Shown here: positions 13,096 to 23,658 of the stretch, piece by piece
Numbering within the stretch: position 1 is the stretch's first letter
How the letters are laid out: the number at the start of each line of letters is the position of its first letter
Source: Margaritifera margaritifera
Taxonomy: Eukaryota > Mollusca > Bivalvia > Unionida > Margaritiferidae
Reading direction: 5' to 3'
Assembly (NCBI GenBank): GCA_029931535.1
Contig: JAQPZY010001688.1
Location: 5,139,001-5,203,000 of the forward strand
Length of the DNA stretch: 64,000 nt
Translations under genes and position numbers: made by a program
Notes under the pieces: generated by a model
The model's database searches: none
The model's input: only the letters and a program-made list of their open reading frames with translations
What the model was told of the DNA's origin: nothing

Positions 13096-14597
13096 CTAAG
13101 GACAGACAAACTCAAAACAAGGGGCTTTTGAATCCCATGCCTAGATGAAAGAATAAAGAGCTGGGACAAAATGAGATAAGATTTGTGCCACTGTAAGATA
13201 TTCTATACCAGTGATTTCTCCAGGATGTTTACAGAGTGGGAAAATTCCCCAGCTGGCATATTTGTAAGGAGCAATTTTTAATTTTTAATGGGAGAGGCAG
13301 TTTTTAAAATTTTTACATGAGAACAGTATCTATTCCCTTATAGTTTGCTTCAACAAACATGTGATAAACAACTTTGAACGAATAAAGATAAAATTGACAG
13401 TTGTTCATCTTTATTATTGGCAGAGAAGCAGTGATTGTATGTAATGACAATGGCACTTCACTGCATGCATTAGAACTGCATGTAATAGCAGAGACATTAC
13501 CATTAAATCCTGAAAACTGCATGTCCATCATTGTACAACCTCGCCAAGTGCAGTTGGTCAAATGCTTTTAATAACTAAATATTCCATGAAAGCATCTCCA
13601 TGATCAATTACAAAAAGCCACTTAGTAAGCACTTGATTATGGTGGATGATTTAGAAGTCAACTGCTTACATGATCAGACTAAGCTTTATTAATATTGATC
13701 AATGTTACAGGTTTCATTACATTCACAGCATGCTGACTGTGCAAGCTCACTTTTGTTAAAGGTAGATTAATTAAATTTAGTGGGGATTCGCATGATTATC
13801 CATCCTGGTGAAAACAGTGTATACCCCTAAATGAAAATAAAAAAATATTGGTGAGTGTGAGTGACTGAAATACTATGTATTTTAAAGCCAAATATATTTT
13901 CTCTAGAATAAAAACAACAACAATAACATTATCAGCAATAATTACTTTTTTCACTCACAAAGAATTTAAATACAGCTCATCAGTTATATTTATAGAGTCT
14001 CTCAAAATGTATGCCAGTCCTTTAGGTTTCAATTTACTGTAATTAGAAAAAAATCAATAGTGACAAGGGAGTTGAAAAGTCATAGCTGCAGTCAATGGAT
14101 TGCCAGAGCTGAGATAACCACACCTCTTCATCATCATAGAATTTTCTACAAACGAAGCATTTAATGTGAAAATTTTTACACTTTATTCTAGAGACATTTT
14201 TAAGTTGATTGTAAAAATTCCACAAAAATTGGATGCATAAAACCTTATAGAATAGCTTTTACCCACTGAATTTATACATAATGTATAGTAGAAACTGTCC
14301 AGGTGTCTGAACTAGAATGGCAGCATGCATCCTCTTAGTCAGACAATCCAAGCACAACTGGTGTCATTACATGCTGGTTCACATGTTGCCCAGGATAACA
14401 TTGGCCACCAGCCCACTGGAATTTTGAATAAACAAACTGACTGCTCTTTGCACATGGGTGGAGTTTAGAGACTGGTCAATTGATGGAAATGACATTACAG
14501 TAGCAACTTTAATTTTCAGGAAAAAAGGTAGAATGCCATGGATTGCTTTCATAATCTTAGCTTGGATGGATTTTCCCTAACAAGTCATATATACTAC

Positions 14598-14710
14598 CGT
14601 TAAATAGAGTTCTAAATCTTTCCAAGAAAATCTGTGCAGCTCCTTGCCTCTCCATATCTCAGAACTGATGTTGTAATATCTGTGTATGTCCTTCAGGAGG
14701 TCTTTTACAC
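14598..14710 (-). CDS. LETMD1-like gene, exon (membrane-proximal helix)
   Basis: A 113-nt minus-strand exon with acceptor ctcctgacag and donor ACG|GTAGTA. It starts after one base of a glycine codon supplied by the upstream exon and ends in phase 0. The 37 complete codons read VKDLLKDIHRYYNISSEIWR and continue to FSWKDLELYLT. In LETMD1 proteins this basic helix follows the N-terminal region and precedes the transmembrane segment, which is what exon 6615-6694 encodes. Splice phases and the protein order agree on both sides. Confidence 0.7.
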
Positions 14711-15537
14711 CTGTCAGGAGAAAAGATAGGTATGTCAACCCAGTTTTTCTTATGTTCTACTGACCAAAGTGTTCACAAAACACAAATAGAAATAATTTGT
14801 AATTTAAACAGCCAATGGGGACAAAAATCCTAATGTGACTAAATCATCCACTTGGCATAAATCTAAATTGGAATACAATCATTCTTGTAACCAATAGGCA
14901 TCATTATGTACAAGGTGTATGCAGTGGTTGATAAACATCAAATAACAACTTGCCCTGTTGGGCCAATATCAAAATTTGTACTCACCCAAAATAATAAACT
15001 CATACTTGTTAAGTTAATACTGCAGTAAAACTTCCCTAAATTGGGTGCTGATGGGATCAACATTTTTGGCCATATTACAGAGGTGGCCAGTGTATGGAGG
15101 TCTGAATAGTATTAGAATAGCCTTATTGGGAACAGTGTCTCAGTCTGTAGAGAAGACTGGGTTACAATGGGATCATTTTAGAGATGTTTCACTGTATAAT
15201 TTATATTAATTTTCCAAGGAATTCACTTAAAACATTTTCAGATCTATTTCTGTGTCCTGGGAATTATTATATGACTCAGAATTTTTCCATTCAATTTTGT
15301 ATAATGGCAGGATGCTTCAAAGTTTAGATTGCTGACCTATACAGTGCACTATTTTCCTGTCCACTGACTACAGTAGGGGATGGTATATAGGCAAGACATC
15401 AATAGTTATTTGAATAAAAGATTAGCATGGATCAACTTCTGTCAGAATTCTAGATCTTATTCTAAAGTTGATACAAATAAGATTCCCAATATGACTGTTG
15501 TTATCCTTAGACTGTCTATACAATTCTCATAACTCAC
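14711..15537 (-). other. LETMD1-like intron, 827 bp
   Basis: The interval between exons with compatible phases. No gene or named repeat is visible. Confidence 0.5.
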
Positions 15538-15692
15538 CTACTGTGAACGTCTTGTAGACCCTGAAGACTTTGGGTGACTTGTGTTCCAGGAACCCCTCAT
15601 ACCTCTCTACATATTCCATTAGTTTATCCATCAGGTAACGACGCAGTCTTCCTGGAGGACTGATGGTATCCTTGTGATGAGAGCAGTAACAA
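15538..15692 (-). CDS. LETMD1-like gene, exon (N-terminal region)
   Basis: A 155-nt minus-strand exon with acceptor cattccag and donor TAG|GTGAGT. It encodes CYCSHHKDTISPPGRLRRYL followed by MDKLMEYVERYEGFLEHKSP and KVFRVYKTFTV, ending one base into the glycine codon completed by exon 14598-14710. The basic N-terminal portion could belong to a mitochondrial import region, and the helical part matches the start of the conserved LETMD1 body. The first exon with the initiator ATG was not found. It should lie further right, possibly beyond the Penelope-like insertion. Confidence 0.7.
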
Positions 15693-15824
15693 CTGGAATG
15701 GAAAGGTTACTGATAGTAGACAAGTAACACTACACAGTAACTGTCTGTATGTATGATCAGGCAAGTCATTGACTGCAATGATATACCTCTCTCTCTATCT
15801 GTACATACTGTCCCATCCTCTCAC

Positions 15825-15841
15825 AACTGCAATACATGGTT
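15825..15841. repeat. 17-bp target-site duplication, left copy (right copy 16951-16967)
   Basis: AACTGCAATACATGGTT is present exactly at 15825-15841 and 16951-16967 and nowhere else noticed. It brackets the Penelope-like insertion. Removal of the insert plus one copy would restore an uninterrupted sequence. Confidence 0.8.
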
Positions 15842-15843
15842 TT

Positions 15844-15962
15844 AGAAGGTGCTGCCTGATAGGATGTGGAGGCAATCCCTCCCATCTGCTGGGGTGGTCT
15901 AGCCTAGACCACCCCAGCAGATGGGAGGGATCGCCTCCACATCCTATCAGGCAGCACCTTCT
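15844..15962. repeat. Near-perfect 59-bp inverted repeat (hairpin)
   Basis: The arms 15844-15902 and 15904-15962 pair around a single C at 15903 with one mismatch (a/g). Such a sharp palindrome in otherwise AT-rich DNA is GC-rich and clearly not random. It forms the 5' end of the Penelope-like copy, so a template-switch inversion during insertion is the simplest origin. Confidence 0.95.
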
Positions 15963-16097
15963 TTCAGTATAATTTCTATCAGAAGTGAAGGCAACCCTCT
16001 GCGGGATTCCAATCTTTTAGATCCCAATTCCACCGAGAGCCCGATGAGTCTCTAACGAAGTGCATCAGCGCTTCTATCAAGCTCTTCCACAAGTACA

Positions 16098-16928
16098 GTG
16101 ATTAGAAGAGATGCGAATATCAACAAAAAGAGAAAACTGGACAACCCGGTTTTAGAACGCCAACAAGTCAAGCGTTTGCTACTACCAAACCATTCAACCC
16201 CTTTCTACAAAGAAGCTAGGAAACTACTTTCAATATTTGTCAAACTACAAAAAGTAGCCGACTATCTTCAGATATGCTGCCAAAAAGGCAGAGTAGCTCG
16301 AGGACTAGAGATCAGCTTGCGCCCGAGGTTTACAAATTGCCCAGAATTTGTAACCTCATGGAACACTATCCTTTTGGATACCTCAAAGAAACTAACTAGC
16401 ATTACTTTTACCGATAAACTCAACAAAACAGATGAGTGTGAAGCAGCCTTTCAAAAGGCCAGAAAAGAACACCCAGGTATTACGGGTAAAACTTTCGCAA
16501 ACAAAGTATTATATTGCAAAACCGCTAACTGCACATTTTGCATGGAAATGGATAAATCTATAATATTTAGAAGCACATTTACAAACCTCAAACATACTTC
16601 AAAGTTAAGAGGTCATTGTACTACACGTAATGTAATTTTTTTACTCACCTGCCACCTCTGTGGCAAATAATATGTAGGTGAGACCAAAAGGAAATTCCAA
16701 GTGAGAATTAAAGAACACTTAAGGGACATCGTAATAAGAAGGATACCCCAGTGTCTAAACATTTTAACCAACCTGACCACAACATTAATTGTATTCAGTA
16801 TCAGATAATAGAAATCATCTAATCTGACCCAGAGCTCAATAGCAGCAACATTAATTGGAAAGATAGAGAACTTTACTGGATACACCAATTACATACTCTA
16901 CAGCCCGTAGGGATCAACATCTCTGTTT
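16098..16928 (+). pseudogene. Penelope-like ORF remnant with GIY-YIG endonuclease domain
   Basis: A frame of 190 codons opens with a basic region and contains a Cys-rich linker (CKTANCTFC), then RNVIFLLTCHLCGK. A TAA stop at 16668-16670 interrupts the GIY-YIG core, after which the frame resumes with YVGETKRKFQVRIKEHL. About 16735 the frame shifts again, and the end reads ELYWIHQLHTLQPVGINISV. The motif order NVIYLLTC...C-x-x-x-YVGET...R...H is that of GIY-YIG nucleases attached to Penelope-like RTs. The copy is inactive. Confidence 0.6.
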
Positions 16929-17016
16929 AAAAGGGAGCTCAGGTATTTCAAACTGCAATACATGGTTATGTCTTATCTACATCCATACATCCTTTAACTG
17001 TTTTTCTCCCATAACC

Positions 17017-17352
17017 TCACTCTGGACCTTAATTAATACTGGTAGTGTGGGAGCTAGTTTTATTTCCACATTACCTTACTCTGGACCTCAATTAATACTG
17101 GTACATGTAGTTTGGAAGCCAGTTTTAATTCCCATTACTTTACTCTGGATCTTAATTAATATTGGTAGTGTGGGAGCCAGTTTTAATTTCCATGACCTTA
17201 CTCTGGATCGTAATTAATACTGGTAGTGCAGGAACCAGTTTTAATTTCCATTACCCTATTCTAGATGGTAATTAATACTGGTAGTGTGGAAGCCAGTTTC
17301 AGTTTCCATTACCTTACTCTGGATCTAAATTAATATTGGCAGTGCGGTAGCC
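17017..17352. repeat. Diverged ~58-64-bp tandem repeat, about six copies
   Basis: Repeated units contain ccttactctggat, then ttaattaatactggtagtgtgg and gagccagttttaatttccat with substitutions and small indels between copies. Confidence 0.8.
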
Positions 17353-19339
17353 ATATATTTATGGATGACATCACTTAGTTCTATATGTGGGGATTATACA
17401 ATTATGATCAATTGGAACCTGCATCTATATGTGAGTACCAGGAACAAGACGATTACACCTACGGATGTCAAGTTCCTGCCAAATGTAAAGATGGTTGATG
17501 TTGATCACAACACGTATAAATGAAGATAATTACAATGGGCTAAATTTCACCACAGCTAAGAATTAACCCTGGCAACCAAAGTAAATTCTAGAATTTTTTA
17601 TCTTTTCTGTATGAGTAACATTGGTTCCCTATCATTTATTTAACTATACATAATTGAAACATATTTCATGTGGAGACAATTCTTGGTTAATTGAATACTA
17701 AAGAAATTTTGCAAAAACTAAATACTAACACATACTGAAATGCATATCTGCCATAACACGACATGTCACACGAAAAACATGATATTTTACTCCCAAATCC
17801 CCAACATGGTCGTTTTTAGAAAAACATGGTTTTCAGTAATCTTAGGGAAAAAGAAAAAAAACATTTTTTTACCACAACTATATATGTCCGTAGCATGTAG
17901 CCTGTATGAACAGTAAACAGTCCTGCTTAGAGCTCATGTAAAACTATACTTGGGGCAGTTTATACAGCTGATTATCATTGAGTCAATTAAAAGGTAAGGC
18001 AGTCAGAGATAACCAACCAACATTTCACAGATTACTTACTGGACTGAGAATAGCTAGGATTATGCCGTGTCAAGTCCTTTGAACACTGATGTGGGAAAGC
18101 TCATTAGGCTAATTTGCATAGGTGAAGTAAACTAAATGGAATAGCCCAATTCATTTGAAGTTAGGTACAATCATAGAGATGCATGTTGAAGAACAAAAGT
18201 TACTACACATCATTGCCTTGAATGAGAATCTTTAAGCCATCATTTTTAAAGATCATTGGCTAGTTCATGATCAGCGGGAACGCTTCTTTTAAGTCAGATT
18301 TTACACCATATATATAATTCAAAATATGATTATTTCAGTAGTCGGAATAGTGTATACATGTGTTTCATTTTTAAAGGCAAAATGTCATAATGCAGCTGTG
18401 AATTAGGAAATGATGAGCCATCTGCAAAATGAGCAAAGCCCAGGAAAACTAAATTTCAGAACTCCTGGATGGAGTTTGATTTTGTGCAAGGGGAAGCATT
18501 TTACTTTTTGCACACACTGCAAACACTATATTGACAATAGTCATTCTGGAGTGTACAACATCCGTCAAGATAGCAACACCATCCAGCATGTTTGACACTC
18601 CCTCACAGCAATGCAGATGAAGAAAGATCAGTTTCTATGCTGAGAAACATCTGACAAGATCTTCAGGGAAGTTTGAAAACAGTACCATCCAGTCTCAAAT
18701 GAGTGTCAAGATGAACACAAATGACATTTGCATTACCTTCAACACCCCCAGGCCCCGAACTATTGAGAGCTTCAAAGACTGCATCTAATTAAGAAAATAT
18801 TCTACTGTCCAATAGATTTTAAAGACAGAAACTTTAAGTGTGATTGTGTTTATGCGAGTGTGTGCATGTGTGTGGTGATGATATTGTACAATGCTAAGTC
18901 TACCAACTATTTTTGGTTTGTAAGTATATTAACTGCTTCAAAGAAAACTGGTATGTTATTTTCTTTTTTATCAAATTTAAATTTCCAGTGATTTTATATA
19001 AGCTAAAAGATAACTTAATCTCAATTGGAAAACGTCACTTTTTTAGGTCACGTGCACTGATCCTCCCCCCATTGGACCTCAAAATGCACTTTTTGAGTCC
19101 CCAAAACCCCCCAACACTGTCTGGAAATATGGCAGGTATGGAAATGTATGGAAGTGGTAGAAAGAAAATCATTATTGACCTAAAAATAATGCAATATGAG
19201 GATATAAGTGATATGTAGGCAAATATGTGACCATCTATATACACATTTGGAACAACTATATTTGAGGGAGAAGTATACAATATATTTGATTTTTTTCAAC
19301 AAATATTTTTCCACCCTATTTCCCCATTTTATTGCTATC
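17353..19339. other. Stretch without recognised gene
   Basis: AT-rich sequence. Around 18470-18600 the plus strand has a short frame with CTHC and a later histidine (FTFCTHCKHYIDNSHSGVYN) that vaguely recalls the degenerate zinc fingers of hAT-type transposases. The evidence is too weak to call a gene. Nothing else is identifiable. Confidence 0.3.
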
Positions 19340-20220
19340 ATACCTGCCAACCCCTACAGAGGTATAAGCATAACCTAAGTGGCAAAAAAGCGTATAAAGT
19401 GTAATCTATGTATGAAAAATGTACATTTAATTTTGCTACTAACCTGGATCTGCAGCTGGTTAAAGTTCTTGTCACAAATGGGCAAAATCCATGTGGATTA
19501 GTACCAGAATACAAACACAAAACATACTGACAAATTATATATACACAACACTCACTTTAAGTAGTCTACATGTTTAACTTTCGCTGAGTGATCGTAAAGT
19601 CAACTCCACAAATTCTGCAATGATCAATACCATGTGCTCAACCTGAGTGCTGTATTACCCCTCTCATGTTCTTCTTTCTAAATTTGTAAAGCACTACTGT
19701 TTGTCTTTTGTCTGATCCAACATGTTTTAAAGTTTAAAAAGATCCCTCTTCTCTAACATTTTTCAGTAATATAACATCCAAGAGTCACATTGATAAAGCC
19801 TGTTTCACTTTGCATCTGCCACCATTATTTTAAGTATAGACTGGTCCGCGAACACATTCTGTTTATTAATATAATGAATCTGAGACAAGTTTTCAAATTC
19901 AAGAAACCTGTGTTTTCTTGGAAATGGTTCATATACAGCTGCTATACACAGAAAATAAGGAAAGTACATGGAGGTCTATGACAAATGTACTCTTATGCTA
20001 TTCTTATGCAGCAGTCTTCTTTTTTAGAATATTCTCAGATTTATATGATGTGTGGGATGAAAGAGACTTCTAATAAAAATGACAAACACAACTTTTATTG
20101 CTTTTTTTTTTTTTTTTTAATGTATCAAAAAAGCGTAATCTATATACAGGCGAGCATAAGACGTAATTAGGTGAAAAAAAGGGGAATGATTATGACAAAA
20201 GCATAATGGTTGGCAGGTAT
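19340..20220. mobile_element. Putative non-autonomous DNA transposon with 13-bp TIRs
   Basis: The termini ATACCTGCCAACC (19340-19352) and GGTTGGCAGGTAT (20208-20220) are exact inverted copies. The flanking octamers ttgctatc and gtgctatg share six central bases, consistent with a decayed 8-bp target duplication as made by hAT-type transposases. Subterminal sequence about 19365-19420 and 20115-20165 is also partly inverted (gcttatgc, agattaca-like blocks). No transposase is encoded. Confidence 0.45.
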
Positions 20221-20224
20221 GTGC

Positions 20225-21880
20225 TATGGTAACCATGAACACATACATTTCACTGACTTTTTTCATATCAGCAATTCGCATGCACAGATGCATCACTCTG
20301 TAGAATTTCATCACAATCGGACTAGAAATACTAGTTATATGGATTTGACTCTAAACTGTTGTGTTGCTCTGAAACAACTCAGTATATAGAGATGGAGAAG
20401 TTGGAAACAAATTAGTACAGATGACAAAGTCATAAAAAAACAACCATGCACTACCTGAGTTAATCTATATCTCAATCCTAACCAAAAACATTGATCTCTC
20501 AGTGAGTAAATGTCATCTACAAGTATAGCCATTTAGTTCTAGTGTAGACACCTGTGATACATACCCCCCCCCCCAAAGAAACATTTGGATTACATCAGAA
20601 AACAGGATTTTGTTAAAATTTGGAGTTGTTCTGCATGCATACCAAGCCAGATATACAAGGATCTGAGGAAGACTTACTTGTACATAAATCAGAAGTTTTC
20701 AAAAGATTAAAATAAAAAGACTATTTTAACAATTCTTTACATTATATAAAGTTGAACAGTGGTTTATTTTACTGTTCCTAATATTCAATGTTTTTTTAAA
20801 ACCTGGGTGTAATGATGCTATAACCTCTGAGGTTGAAATTATTGGTACAAATTGGATTCTCTCCACTAGGTGTATAGGCTGGTTTCAACGCTGCAGGATG
20901 CTATCTGCATTTCTGCAAGTGTAGTGTGATCTTTAAAATTTTTAACACAATGTAAAATGTACTTTTGTCACATATATTTATTATATAACAGTGATAAAAC
21001 TCTAGCAGAGCAAAAGGTCTATCTAGTGCAGCAAGCTCGTTAGATAATGTTTATATGCACGGTATTTGAAAGCTGTGCCCCTAGCAGTTGAAACAATGGC
21101 ACTGGAAGTACCTATAGTAACTGTCTGTATCTTCTGGGACTTTGAGTATGTGCCATTACAGAAAGGAATGAAATTACACAAGAGTTCATAGCATCCACCT
21201 GAAATTATAACCCATCATTAAACTTATTCATCATTTGAAAAATCCCCCCAATTTGCACTTTTTCATAAAATATTCACCGACATTATCAACTAGTGCAACT
21301 GCAATTGCACACCATTGCAAATCCCCCAAACAGTGACCCATGTGTCACGATGCAAAATCCATCACATAAGAGTAGGAGGCAGTTACATCCCCTTACCCCA
21401 GAGTTATTCCAGGCTCCAGTCTCCCAACATATAGCAGCTATGTCAACACTAAACTTCTGGATTAAAACTATTGATCACTAACGACTTTTACAATGGCAGA
21501 CAGGCACTAAACTGGTTTTAAAAAAAGTGGCTATCTTCATCTAATTTGCACTGGGGGGTTGTACGATTTTTTGCTTCCGATACAAGTGCTTTTATTTTGA
21601 CATCACTGCGCACAACATTCAATCTGGTTTACACGAGATCGCAGCTTCTGGTTATCCTCATGTAAAAATGTCCACATACCTCAACACTGATTTTGTCAGA
21701 TGTATTTCCTGGGGTAGTTATATAATTATTTTGCAAGGAATATTGATCAAAGACCATCAAAATAAACTGAATAGTCGCCATGTAAAGGTATGTGTAATCA
21801 AATTCTCAAAAATTACAACTAACGCTAAAATAGTCAGTCCTGCACGCCTACACGGCCATACAACTCTTACTTTAGTGGGA
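20225..21880. other. Stretch without recognised gene
   Basis: Only short chance frames occur. No RNA gene or repeat is identified. Confidence 0.35.
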
Positions 21881-21883
21881 CTG

Positions 21884-23658
21884 CGGTTAATAGAAACACC
21901 AAAATACGTTAAAAAACCAAAATACACAAGTATTTACGTATTTTCAGTGTATATATTGGTGTACACATCAAAATTATGATTTGTATTTATTTGAATAATA
22001 ATGCTTATCAAAATAAACTTTGATTTTAGTGATTTGATACAAATTATTTACTTTTACCTATTTCTAACACAAATCATGTAATGACATCACTCGGTCGTAC
22101 TTGATTGGGCATTGGACGTACACAGGATGTAAGTGAAAGGACAAGTATCAAAGTACCAAAAGATTCACCAACATTATATTATATATATGTCTAGTGAAGT
22201 ATATTTCAAGGTTCAGGTTTGGATTTTTTTCAGTAATTGTCACAGTTCATACATTAATTTTCATTTTCTTTGTCCAGGTTTTCGTCCATTAGTCCTTGGT
22301 ACAACAACAGCTGTCTGACCATCCATAGAAGTAATGTATTTTATGTCTATGCCAATGTGGTGTCTGAAGCATTTGAACAAGTTTGTGCATTGTTGCTCTG
22401 TCATTTTTATCCAGTCCATTTTTGTTGACTGAAATTGTGTTACGACTCAGTGGTCTAAGAAAAATAAAACAGAAAGAAAGTTAAACCAACAAATCTAGTA
22501 ACAATCAACAAGCAATTTATTTCTATACAATTAAAATGAAATCAAAAGACACTTACAGTAATGTGAATTAAAATCCAAATAATCCAATAATCCTAAGTGT
22601 ACTAATCACAAGTCCTAAATATAGAATGTTCCGAATGAATTTAAGTATCCTTGAATGTGCTGATGTGCCAATAGTCTTTACTATCCTGATGTGCCAGTAG
22701 TCTTTAATGTGCTGATGTGCCAAAATGAAATACTCCAGAATATCTTTGAATAAGTTCACATAAATCCCAAAATTGATTCAAAATCCAAAATCCAAAAGTC
22801 TATGAGCACTTTTATAATCCAATGAATGTTTTAAATAATTCCTCTCTCTGTATTTGGAATGATTTTTCACAACTGTATTGACTCTTTAAAGACTGATGTT
22901 AAGGTCAAAATGAAAACTGTCCACTAAACATGGTATATATAAAGATAGGTCACATGACAATGTTCGAGAAAATTATATACTGTATGTGACTTTTAACACA
23001 TAATTCTAAAGGAAATTCTAATTTTATCCATAACAAAAATCAACTCGGACCTCAAACTGAATAAACAACTTGTTTACCAAAACCGTCTTTGGACTCAAAT
23101 ACTAAGTAAACAACCTAATTCAAGGACAATAGCTAAACATGTAAACCTGATACATAACATTAACGTGCAAATATTAAAGTCAAGAAACATTTATAATTTC
23201 CTAAAATATTTATAATATTTTATAAACATCATACATAACAATTGTTTATGACTGTCAGCAAGCCTCAATTTTCGAGTGCATACTAGAGCACTCCTCAGAT
23301 TTTGAATTGTCCGGTTACTAATTTATGTGTCAGTTGTAAAAAAATCCGTGAGCATGTTCGTCTTCAAGTCAACTGTCTGTTTTTAGTTCGGAAAGATTCG
23401 CTGATTATCATACTTGTCCAGTCAAGTACGACAGAGTGACATTACATGAATTGTGCTAGAAGTAGGTAAAAAGTAAATAATTCGTATAAAAATCGCCTAA
23501 ATCAAACCTGTTTTTTTTTTGCTTTTTATTATTATTAAAATAATTATAAATCATAATTGGTGTGTACACCGATATATACACCTAAAACATGTAAATACTT
23601 GTGTATTCGGTGTGTATTTCGGTTTTTTTAGCGTATTTCGGTGTTTCTAGTAACCCGT
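21884..23658. mobile_element. Element with ~230-bp long terminal inverted repeats, split by a solo LTR
   Basis: The left arm (about 21884-22110) and right arm (about 23405-23658) are reverse complements at roughly 75-80%. Both start with tagaaacacc-aaatacg-taaaaaaacc at the outside and end with tcgtacttga-tgg at the inside. Without the inserted solo LTR (22438-23240) the element would be about 1 kb. A short minus-strand frame (about 22440-22260) ends inside it but resembles nothing I recognise. The arrangement suggests a non-autonomous fold-back or TIR transposon. Confidence 0.55.
22438..23240 (-). mobile_element. Solo LTR of the Ty3/gypsy family found at 28925-35535
   Basis: The reverse complement aligns end to end with the LTRs at 28925 and 34785. 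It starts TGTTATGTATGATGTTTATA, carries the same aggaattatt, ggattttggatttt and cagcaca blocks, and ends GAGTCGTAACA. Local differences and small indels make it 803 bp rather than 751 bp and clearly older. It is flanked by the direct tetranucleotide attg (22434-22437 and 23241-23244), so it arose by LTR-LTR recombination after a genuine insertion. Confidence 0.9.

Larger units (their letters stand above)
6695..14597 (-). other. LETMD1-like intron, about 7.9 kb, transposon-rich
   Basis: The interval between two phase-compatible exons. It contains a ZNF862-like pseudogene (about 7590-8280), a DIRS-like retroelement fragment (about 10400-11380) and a hAT-like non-autonomous element (11428-13095). 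The stretches 8290-10390 and 13100-14590 show no coding frame, RNA gene or repeat that I can name. Confidence 0.55.
15842..16950 (+). mobile_element. 5'-truncated Penelope-like retroelement insertion
   Basis: A 1.1-kb insertion flanked by a 17-bp direct duplication. It begins with a 119-bp hairpin and carries the C-terminal GIY-YIG part of a Penelope-like protein. Penelope-like elements (RT plus GIY-YIG endonuclease) commonly insert as truncated copies with inverted or partially duplicated 5' ends and variable-length target duplications, which fits all three features. The RT is absent. Other GIY-YIG retroelements are possible. Confidence 0.65.

Noticed and set aside
22255..22440. Short minus-strand coding-like stretch beside the solo LTR.
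   Set aside because: About 50 codons without a recognised motif or splice partners; it may be part of the TIR element but does not support a gene call.
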